From: Bacillota bacterium
GTDB lineage: Bacteria; Bacillota; Clostridia; Christensenellales; CAG-138
Assembly (NCBI GenBank): GCA_023461495.1
Contig: JAEYLA010000033.1
Span: 1 to 5,435, forward strand
Length of the DNA: 5,435 nucleotides
Reading direction: 5' to 3'
The translations under genes were made by a program, and so were the position numbers. Of this stretch, positions 1 to 4,732 are shown one piece after another; the stretch's first letter is position 1, and each line of letters begins with the position of its first letter. The notes under the pieces are model-generated. The model was given only the letters and a program-made list of their open reading frames with translations. It was not told where the DNA came from and did not search any database.

Positions 1-74
1 GCCGTAATCAGCAGCAGTCCCAGAATCTCGCGCCAAAGCCGCTTTGTTTTCCTTCCATTCTCATTGGTCAACAT
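1..74 (-). CDS. Putative sensor histidine kinase, N-terminus only (partial)
   Basis: An open frame starts at an ATG (plus-strand positions 74-72) inside the end of the response regulator gene, overlaps it by 14 bp, and runs off the left edge. The visible 24 codons read MLTNENGRKTKRLWREILG followed by LLLIT. This is a short basic cytoplasmic leader and then the start of what looks like a hydrophobic membrane segment from about residue 17. That layout, the overlapping start and the position immediately downstream of an OmpR-type regulator fit a membrane histidine kinase that phosphorylates the regulator. If the pair is BceRS-like, the kinase would be the short two-helix type that senses through a partner ABC transporter. 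No catalytic domain is visible, so the kinase call rests on context and the leader alone. The ATG at 64-62 opens a frame that hits a stop after 18 codons and was not used. Confidence 0.6.
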   Translation of the reverse strand, partial: MLTNENGRKTKRLWREILGLLLIT

Positions 75-762
75 AATACCCCCGTCCCCACCCCGTCTTG
101 ATATATTTCGGGTTCCTGGAATCATCCCCCAGCTTCTTGCGGATATTTTTGATATGCACCATAATCGCACTGTCGCCAACGGCATCCTCTCCCCAGATGC
201 TTTGATAGATATTTTCCAGGGAATAAATCTTCTTTTTATGCGTCACAAGAAGCTCCAGAATCTGAAACTCCGTATAGGTCAGCGGAATCATTTCCCCCTG
301 TCTGGAAACAGAGCGGCTCTCCGTATCCAGAATCAAATCCGCAAAGGGAATTTCCTCTGTCACCACAGGTACTTTTGCACCGCTGCTTCGCCGCAGAATC
401 GCCTTCACGCGCATCAGCAGCTCCATATTGGAAAACGGCTTTACGATATAATCATCCCCGCCCATCTGCATTGCCATGACGATATCCATATCCTCCGTGC
501 GGGAGGAGATAAAGAGCACGGGCACATCGGAGCGCCTGCGGATTTCTGTGCACCAATAGTACCCGTTATAATACGGAAGCGCGATGTCCAACAGGACGAG
601 CTGCGGGCGGCACTGATGAAATGCCTGCATCACATCCGAAAAATCCTCCACCATGCATGGCGCATAGCCCCATTTCGTAAGCCCCTGCGCGATCAGCGCG
701 GCAATGACGGCGTCGTCCTCTACAATCAGTACTTTGTACGCATCCGCTACGGCACGCTGCAT
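61..762 (-). CDS. OmpR/PhoB-family DNA-binding response regulator, BceR-like
   Basis: This is a 233-residue two-component response regulator, the usual length for the family. The receiver domain spans about residues 10-125: acidic pocket E15/D16, phosphoacceptor D59 in LLDIALP, switch residue S86 in LFISSR, and conserved K108 in IVKPF. A C-terminal winged helix covers about residues 135-232, with the transactivation-loop motif TYTEFQILELL and the recognition-helix and wing region VHIKNIRKKLG to GWGRGYYV. The stretch YYWCTEIRR, then DMDIVMAMQMGGDDYIVKPF, resembles BceR/BacR-type regulators of bacitracin and lantibiotic resistance more than PhoB; this subfamily call is from memory of those proteins. 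The ATG start is supported by GGAGGTG (770-776) seven bases upstream. The next gene begins inside its 3' end, so the two are probably translationally coupled. It is transcribed away from the sugar operon, and its target genes are not in the window. Confidence 0.93.
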   Translation of the reverse strand: MQRAVADAYKVLIVEDDAVIAALIAQGLTKWGYAPCMVEDFSDVMQAFHQCRPQLVLLDIALPYYNGYYWCTEIRRRSDVPVLFISSRTEDMDIVMAMQMGGDDYIVKPFSNMELLMRVKAILRRSSGAKVPVVTEEIPFADLILDTESRSVSRQGEMIPLTYTEFQILELLVTHKKKIYSLENIYQSIWGEDAVGDSAIMVHIKNIRKKLGDDSRNPKYIKTGWGRGYYVDQ

Positions 763-783
763 CCCGTTTCACCTCCGTTCTTT

Positions 784-824
784 ATAATAAGCGCGTGAAG
801 TGGGAATTCGTATTACAATTGTTA
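784..824 (-). promoter_or_regulatory. Possible promoter and dyad operator of the response regulator gene
   Basis: On the minus strand, TATTAT (plus positions 784-789) is a 5/6 match to a -10 box and sits just upstream of the GGAGGTG site. I see no good -35 hexamer at the expected distance. In its place lies a dyad TTACAATTGTTA (plus strand 813-824, 10 of 12 symmetric). A -10 box lacking a -35 but carrying a nearby dyad suits an activator-dependent, autoregulated promoter. BceR-type regulators are reported to bind TNACA/TGTAA-like inverted repeats; the half-sites here are similar, but the spacing is 2 rather than the usual 4. Treat this as a weak candidate. Confidence 0.3.
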
Positions 825-830
825 CCTTTT

Positions 831-988
831 AAGTAAGCATTGATGAGGAATGCTGGATTGGCGAGAAGATTTCGTGACCTGCAGGAGCAAAACCGAAGGA
901 ATAGCAGCGCTATTTCGAGATTTTCGTGACGCGGCAGGGCGCAAAATCAGCCGCCAAGACAGCGTGCGGAATGAATCAGTGCTTACCT
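831..988. repeat. Long imperfect palindrome, possible MITE-like or structured repeat element
   Basis: The two ends are inverted copies: AAGTAAGCATTGAT (831-844) against ATCAGTGCTTACCT (975-988), 12 of 14 matching as reverse complements. Moving inward, further blocks pair in the same order: TGGATTGGCG with CGCCAAGACA, GATTT with AAATC, and CCTGC with GCAGG. The centre is a tight hairpin in which GGAATAGC (898-905) and GCTATTTC (909-916) flank an AGC loop. Overlaid on this is a direct repeat: GATTTCGTGAC (868-878) followed by GCAGGAGCAAAA, and GATTTTCGTGAC (919-930) followed by GCAGGGCGCAAAA. No coding capacity is evident. It lies between two divergent promoters, where a terminator is not needed. 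It could be a non-autonomous mobile element, a dispersed palindromic repeat or a structured RNA; sequence alone does not decide. Confidence 0.6.
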
Positions 989-1019
989 AGGCATCATAGC
1001 ATGCGCCGCACCACGCTTC

Positions 1020-1033
1020 AAGCAATGTTGCTT
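1020..1033. promoter_or_regulatory. Short perfect dyad, candidate operator
   Basis: AAGCAATGTTGCTT is a 6-bp inverted repeat around a central TG, about 55 bases upstream of the operon's -35 box. A related string, AGCAATTTGTTG, follows at 1049-1060. The position would suit an activator of the sugar operon, but short dyads of this kind also arise by chance. Confidence 0.3.
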
Positions 1034-1088
1034 TCTTGTGATCGAATAGCAATTTGTTGTTACTTTTCAACATACGGGGTGAAAATAT

Positions 1089-1118
1089 TTTACATCGCGC
1101 AGTTTCGTATGGTATGCT
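1089..1118 (+). promoter_or_regulatory. Sigma-A-type promoter of the sugar operon (extended -10)
   Basis: TTTACA (1089-1094, 5/6 to TTGACA) is separated by 18 bases from TATGCT (1113-1118, 4/6 to TATAAT). The latter is preceded by TGG, giving the extended -10 TGGTATGCT. Transcription would start near 1125 and leave a leader of about 58 bases before the SDR start codon. It is the best promoter-like match I found between the two divergent genes on the plus strand. Confidence 0.6.
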
Positions 1119-1167
1119 AGGAAGGAAAACAGACTCTATTCTACAAGACACATTTTATCTGCTGCCT

Positions 1168-1173
1168 GGAGGA
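1168..1173 (+). promoter_or_regulatory. Ribosome binding site that sets the SDR start
   Basis: GGAGGA lies 9-10 bases before the ATG at 1183. The reading frame stays open upstream to an ATG at 1054, but that would place the start ahead of the predicted promoter and add 43 residues without a Shine-Dalgarno site, so 1183 is chosen. An in-frame ATG at 1192 is further from the site and less likely. Confidence 0.75.
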
Positions 1174-1182
1174 TTTTTGAAT

Positions 1183-2058
1183 ATGTTGGATATGGACAAA
1201 TGGGAACGTATCGCCGCTGATTACGCCAAAGACCGTATGGATGTGCCCGGCAGGCTGGGCGGAAAAATCGCCATTGTGACGGGCAGCGCGCAGGGCTTTG
1301 GCCGCGGCATCGCGGAGGAGCTTTACAAGGAAGGCGCGTGCGTCGTTGTTGCGGACCTGAATGAAGCGCTGGCAACTAAAGTTGCAACGGAACTTGGCGC
1401 GCGCGCATTCGCTGTCAAGGTCGATGTTTCCAATGAGGAAAGCGTCGCCGCCATGATCTGCGCTACGGTGGAGCATTTCCACGGGCTGGACCTGTTCGTC
1501 AGCAACGCCGGCGTATTGAAGGCGGGCAGCCTGGACGAGCTGGAAAAGAAGGATTTTGAATTTGTTACCTCCATCAATTACACCGGATTCTTCCTTTGCG
1601 CCAAGTACGCATCCCGCGTAATGAAGGCGCAGTTTGCCGCAAACCCGGACTGGAGCGGCGATATCATACAGATCAATTCCAAGAGCGGCCTTGTCGGCTC
1701 CAACAAAAACTGCGCGTATGCGGGCAGCAAGTTTGGCGGCATCGGCCTTACGGAAAGCTTCGCGCTGGAACTCTGCCCCTACCGCATTAAGGTCAACGCC
1801 ATCTGCCCGGGCAACTTCCTGGACGGCCCGTTGTGGATGGACCCGGAGCGCGGCCTGTTTGTGCAGTATCTGAACGCGGGCAAGGTGCCGGGCGCCAAGA
1901 CCACCGCGGACGTCAAGCGGCATTATGAGAGCCTGGTCCCCATGCGCCGCGGCTGCTTCCCCAAAGACGTTGCGCGCGCCATTTTCTACGCCGTGGAGCA
2001 GGACTATGAGACCGGCCAGGCGATCCCCGTCACCGGCGGGCAGAATATGCTGCATTGA
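1183..2058 (+). CDS. srlD: SDR oxidoreductase, sorbitol-6-phosphate 2-dehydrogenase (SrlD/SorD) family
   Basis: This is a 291-residue cytoplasmic short-chain dehydrogenase expected to interconvert an alditol 6-phosphate (D-sorbitol 6-phosphate) and fructose 6-phosphate with NAD. The Rossmann motif TGSAQGFG is at 33-40, D58 at the end of strand 2 (VVADLN) favours NAD(H), and NAG is at 108-110. The catalytic set is S166 in INSKSG, with Y179 and K183 in YAGSK, and CPG at 208-210. Family-specific resemblance to enterobacterial SrlD is strong by eye in IIQINSKSGLVGS, SKFGGIGLTESFALEL, VPMRRGC and the C-terminal GQAIPVTGGQNML. It differs from SrlD in an N-terminal extension of about 25 residues before the Rossmann core and in a short insert around 150-158 (AQFAANPDW). 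It is the first gene of the operon, 34 bases from the PHP gene. A related polyol-phosphate substrate cannot be excluded. Confidence 0.85.
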   Translation: MLDMDKWERIAADYAKDRMDVPGRLGGKIAIVTGSAQGFGRGIAEELYKEGACVVVADLNEALATKVATELGARAFAVKVDVSNEESVAAMICATVEHFHGLDLFVSNAGVLKAGSLDELEKKDFEFVTSINYTGFFLCAKYASRVMKAQFAANPDWSGDIIQINSKSGLVGSNKNCAYAGSKFGGIGLTESFALELCPYRIKVNAICPGNFLDGPLWMDPERGLFVQYLNAGKVPGAKTTADVKRHYESLVPMRRGCFPKDVARAIFYAVEQDYETGQAIPVTGGQNMLH

Positions 2059-2080
2059 TCCTTGATTGCAAGCGCACGGA

Positions 2081-2086
2081 AAGGGT
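2081..2086 (+). promoter_or_regulatory. Ribosome binding site of the PHP gene
   Basis: AAGGGT, within GGAAAGGGTAAAG, precedes two adjacent ATG codons at 2093 and 2096 by 6 and 9 bases. Either could initiate. The frame is open upstream to a TTG at 2066, but that codon has no Shine-Dalgarno site and its added residues overlap the ribosome binding site itself. Confidence 0.55.
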
Positions 2087-2092
2087 AAAGAT

Positions 2093-3268
2093 ATGATGGA
2101 TCAGAGGATTCTTGAAGAACTCAACCAGCCCGGAAAAGAGGCGCGCCTTGCTGCGCTAAGCGCCATTGCAAAGCAAGCTATGCTGCCGCCTGCCGATCCG
2201 CGCTATATCAACAACCATATACACACCACGTATTCCTTCTCCCCCTATTCGCCGACGGCGGCGGTCTATTTCGCCCGTGCGGCGGGATTGTGCACCGCAG
2301 GCATCATGGACCATGACAGCATCGGCGGCGCAAAGGAATTTTTAGAAGCGGGCGATATCCTGGGCGTACCGACCACCATCGGCATGGAATGCAGGGTGAG
2401 CATGGCGGGAACACCTTTGGAGCACCGCACCACCAACAATCCGGATCAGGCGGGCGTAAGCTACACCACCATGCACGCCGTGCCGCACGGGAAGATCGAT
2501 ATGCTGCAGCAGGCGTTTGCGCCGCTTCGGGAAAAGCGCAACACAAGAAACCGCCTGATGACACAGAAGATTGACGCAATGCTCTCCCCCCACGGTATCC
2601 GCCTTGATTTTGATGCGGATGTGCTGCCGCTTTCTCAGTATGCTGACGGCGGCAGCGTGACGGAACGGCACCTGATGTATGCGCTTGCGCACAAAATCGT
2701 TTCCGCCGCAGGCCGGGGCACCGGCGCCATCGCGCTTTTAGAGAAGCTTGACGTCGCGCTTTCCGAAAAGCAGAAAAAACTGCTTTCCGATACGGAATAC
2801 CTCTTTTATGACTATGATTTGTTAGGTATACTGAAAAGTGCCTTTGTGCCTTTGGTGTTTATCCCGGCGGCGGATGAGTGCTTGAAGCTTCCGGAAGCCG
2901 TCAAACTCGCCTCCGATATCGGCGCGGTCTTCTGTTACGCATACCTGGGCGATGTGGTGGACAGCGTAACGGGCGACAAGAAGGCGCAAAAGTTTGAAGA
3001 CGATTATCTCGACGAGTTGTTCGCCGTATTGCGGGATTACAATGTGCGCGCCGTCACCTACATGCCCCCGCGCAATACCCGCGCACAGCTGGACCGCTTG
3101 CGCGCGTTGTGCAAAACCTACGGCATGTTTGAAATCAGCGGCGAGGACATCAATTCCCCGCGGCAGGATTTTGTATGCAAAGCCATGGAGGACCCGCAAT
3201 TTTCCAATCTGATCGATGCGACATGGGCGTTGATTGCCCATGAGCGCGGTGAGAAGAAAATATTTTAA
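2093..3268 (+). CDS. Divergent PHP-fold protein (metal-dependent phosphoesterase-like), function unknown
   Basis: This 391-residue soluble protein shows the start of a PHP domain: H42-x-H44 in NHIHTTYSFSPYSP, D73-H74-D75 in IMDHDS, and E99 in GMECRV. A long, partly helical insert (about 105-250) carries ERHLMYALA with H193, comparable to the GRPHIA-type motif of COG0613 phosphoesterases. The later metal motifs deviate. Where AHP is expected the protein reads CYAYLGD (281-287), and where a G-D-x-H motif is expected it reads GEDINSP (350-356), so D352 is kept but the histidine is replaced by N354. The fold call is good; catalytic activity is uncertain. It sits between the SrlD-like and SorE-like genes with gaps of 34 and 39 bases, so it is certainly co-transcribed. 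Possible roles are hydrolysing a dead-end sugar phosphate, acting on a phosphorylated intermediate, or a non-hydrolytic lyase or isomerase function. None is proven by sequence. Confidence 0.8.
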   Translation: MMDQRILEELNQPGKEARLAALSAIAKQAMLPPADPRYINNHIHTTYSFSPYSPTAAVYFARAAGLCTAGIMDHDSIGGAKEFLEAGDILGVPTTIGMECRVSMAGTPLEHRTTNNPDQAGVSYTTMHAVPHGKIDMLQQAFAPLREKRNTRNRLMTQKIDAMLSPHGIRLDFDADVLPLSQYADGGSVTERHLMYALAHKIVSAAGRGTGAIALLEKLDVALSEKQKKLLSDTEYLFYDYDLLGILKSAFVPLVFIPAADECLKLPEAVKLASDIGAVFCYAYLGDVVDSVTGDKKAQKFEDDYLDELFAVLRDYNVRAVTYMPPRNTRAQLDRLRALCKTYGMFEISGEDINSPRQDFVCKAMEDPQFSNLIDATWALIAHERGEKKIF

Positions 3269-3295
3269 AAATTGAGACAGGGCCATCGCCCGGAA

Positions 3296-3301
3296 AGGAA
3301 G
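3296..3301 (+). promoter_or_regulatory. Ribosome binding site that sets the SorE-like start
   Basis: AGGAAG, in GGAAAGGAAG, lies six bases before the ATG at 3308. The frame continues upstream to a TTG at 3272, but the extra 12 residues span the ribosome binding site and are absent from the family's typical N-terminus, which begins MKT followed by a LYG strand. Confidence 0.7.
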
Positions 3302-3307
3302 AAGAAC

Positions 3308-4573
3308 ATGAAGACAAAGGCAGTACGGCTTTACGGTGCAAACGACCTCAGGCTGGAGGAGTTTGAACTCGACGCCCTCAAGCCCAACGAGGTACGCGCA
3401 AAGGTTATTTCCGACAGTATCTGCATGAGCTCCTATAAAGCGGCCATCCAGGGCGCGGCGCACAAGCGCGTTCCCAATGACGTCGCCACCAATCCCACCA
3501 TCATCGGCCATGAATTCTGCGGCGAAATCCTGGAAGTGGGCGAAAAGTGGAAGAATAAGTTTAAGCCCGGCGATCACTTCGCCATTCAGCCTGCGCACTT
3601 CTACAAGGGCGCACTGGAAGCTCCCGGCTACTCCTACCGCAACTGCGGCGGCGACGCCACGGTTGTGAACATCCCCATGGAGATCATGGAGATGGATTGC
3701 CTCTTCCACTATGATTCGGATGTATACTTCTACGGCTCCCTGGCAGAGCCCGTCAGCTGCATCATCGGCACCTACCACGCCATGTACCACACGAAGCCCG
3801 GCAGCTATGTGCATGAGATGGGCATCGTGGAGGGCGGCAAGCTTGCTTTGCTCGCTTCCGTCGGCCCCATGGGTCTGGGCGCGATCGATTATGCGCTGCA
3901 TTGCGACCGCCGGCCCGGCCTCATCGTGGTCACGGATATCGACGATGCGCGGCTTGCGCGCGCGCAGAGCATCTACACCGTGGAGCACGCAAAGGAACTG
4001 GGCATCGAGCTTATTTACCTCAACACCGCAAAGGAGAGCGACCCCGTAGCGAAACTGATGGAGCTTTCCGGCGGCACGGGCTATGACGACGTCATGGTAT
4101 TCGCCCCCGTAAAGCCCGTTGTGGAGCAGGGCAACGCCATCCTGGGCTTTGACGGTTGCCTCAACTTCTTTGCCGGCCCCTCCAACACGGAGTTTAAGGC
4201 GGAGCTGAACTTCTACAACGTCCACTATGCCGCGCACCACATCGTGGGCACTTCCGGCGGCAACACGGACGATATGCGCGAAGCGATTGCGATGATGGCC
4301 GCGGGTAAATTGAACCCCGCCTCCATGATCACGCATGTGGGCGGCTTGGACAGCGTTGTGGAAACCACGCTCAACCTCCCGAAAATCCCCGGAGGCAAGA
4401 AGCTTATTTACACCCAGATCAGCATGCCGCTGACCGCCATTACGGACTTTGAAGAAAAGGGCAAGACCGACCCTGTGTTCAAGGCCCTGCACGAGCTTGT
4501 GAAGAAGCACAACGACCTCTGGAATGCCGAGGCGGAACAATACCTGCTTGCACACGCAACACCCATCGCGTAA
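3308..4573 (+). CDS. sorE: Zinc-type medium-chain dehydrogenase, L-sorbose-1-phosphate reductase (SorE) family
   Basis: This 421-residue cytoplasmic alcohol dehydrogenase-like enzyme is expected to reduce L-sorbose 1-phosphate to D-sorbitol 6-phosphate (or act on a close ketose phosphate). It can be recalled as similar to Klebsiella SorE almost end to end: MKTKAVRLYG and DLRLE at the start, IIGHEFCGEILEVG, GSLAEPVSCIIG, GCLNFFAGP, HIVGTSGGNTDDMR, GGKKLIYT, and EAEQYLLAHATPI at the C-terminus. Likely catalytic zinc ligands are C39, H68-E69 and E148. The four-cysteine structural zinc lobe of classical alcohol dehydrogenases is absent. The nucleotide loop reads SVGPMGLG (184-191), and D210 in VVTD suggests NADH preference. 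It is the last gene before the intrinsic terminator. Its product would be the substrate of the SrlD-like enzyme encoded two genes upstream, so the pair converts one ketose phosphate into another through the alditol phosphate. Confidence 0.9.
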   Translation: MKTKAVRLYGANDLRLEEFELDALKPNEVRAKVISDSICMSSYKAAIQGAAHKRVPNDVATNPTIIGHEFCGEILEVGEKWKNKFKPGDHFAIQPAHFYKGALEAPGYSYRNCGGDATVVNIPMEIMEMDCLFHYDSDVYFYGSLAEPVSCIIGTYHAMYHTKPGSYVHEMGIVEGGKLALLASVGPMGLGAIDYALHCDRRPGLIVVTDIDDARLARAQSIYTVEHAKELGIELIYLNTAKESDPVAKLMELSGGTGYDDVMVFAPVKPVVEQGNAILGFDGCLNFFAGPSNTEFKAELNFYNVHYAAHHIVGTSGGNTDDMREAIAMMAAGKLNPASMITHVGGLDSVVETTLNLPKIPGGKKLIYTQISMPLTAITDFEEKGKTDPVFKALHELVKKHNDLWNAEAEQYLLAHATPIA

Positions 4574-4586
4574 GGAATGATTTTGC

Positions 4587-4622
4587 GGGAACGCGGACTT
4601 GTGTTCCGCGTTCCCTGTTTTT
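4587..4622 (+). terminator. Intrinsic (Rho-independent) terminator after the sorE-like gene
   Basis: GGGAACGCGGA (4587-4597) and TCCGCGTTCCC (4605-4615) form a perfect 11-bp GC-rich stem with a 7-base loop. TG and a run of five T (4618-4622) follow. It begins 13 bases after the stop codon. It should end the three-gene transcript and separate it from the kinase gene, apart from any read-through. Confidence 0.92.
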
Positions 4623-4681
4623 CTGTGAAAGATCCCTCCATCCCCATCTATTGCATATTTTTTCAGCTATCATACGCACTT

Positions 4682-4708
4682 TATCGCAAATACCGTATCC
4701 ATATCGCA
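4682..4708 (+). promoter_or_regulatory. Direct repeat TATCGCA upstream of the kinase gene, candidate operator
   Basis: TATCGCA occurs at 4682-4688 and again at 4702-4708, 20 bases apart start to start, which is about two helical turns. It ends roughly 25 bases before the kinase start codon. Same-face direct repeats are typical of AraC-type or other transcription factor sites. The gap after the terminator needs a promoter, but I see only a weak one: a TATCAT at about 4667-4672 with no good -35 box. Confidence 0.3.
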
Positions 4709-4732
4709 GCTTAGAGCAGGAGAGAAAACGCT

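Larger units (their letters stand above)
763..1182. other. Divergent intergenic region without a convincing gene
   Basis: These 420 bases separate the minus-strand regulator from the plus-strand sugar operon. Small open frames exist (for example plus-strand 926-1120), but they lack a Shine-Dalgarno site and a recognisable protein, and they run through a palindrome and a promoter. The region holds, left to right, the regulator's leader and possible promoter (about 777-825), a long imperfect palindrome (831-988), a short dyad (1020-1033), a sigma-A-like promoter (1089-1118) and an approximately 58-base operon leader in which I see no riboswitch-like fold. Confidence 0.75.

Noticed and set aside
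64..798. A 244-codon open frame on the plus strand over the response regulator
   Set aside because: It lies opposite a complete response regulator with all conserved residues. Its translation matches no family I know, and its start lies inside the neighbouring genes without a ribosome binding site.
831..988. Interpretation of the palindrome as a bidirectional terminator or a CRISPR array
   Set aside because: The flanking genes diverge, so no transcript needs to end here, and no T-run follows the central hairpin. There are only two diverged direct copies and no regularly spaced spacers.
926..1120. A 64-codon plus-strand open frame in the intergenic region
   Set aside because: It begins inside the palindrome and ends in the -10 box of the predicted promoter, has no Shine-Dalgarno site and shows no protein-like features beyond a chance open frame.
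1125..1182. A riboswitch or leader attenuator ahead of the SDR gene
   Set aside because: The leader is only about 58 bases, and I could not find a terminator-like or known riboswitch-like stem in it.
1141..2055. A 304-codon minus-strand open frame over the SDR gene
   Set aside because: It is a mirror of a clearly functional SDR, with low-information composition and no start signals, so it is a shadow.
2822..4555. A 577-codon open frame on the minus strand across the PHP and sorE-like genes
   Set aside because: It is antisense to two well-recognised proteins, is rich in H, V, A, G and R as expected from the reverse complement of GC-rich coding sequence, has no recognisable domain, and spans a gene boundary. 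It is a compositional shadow.
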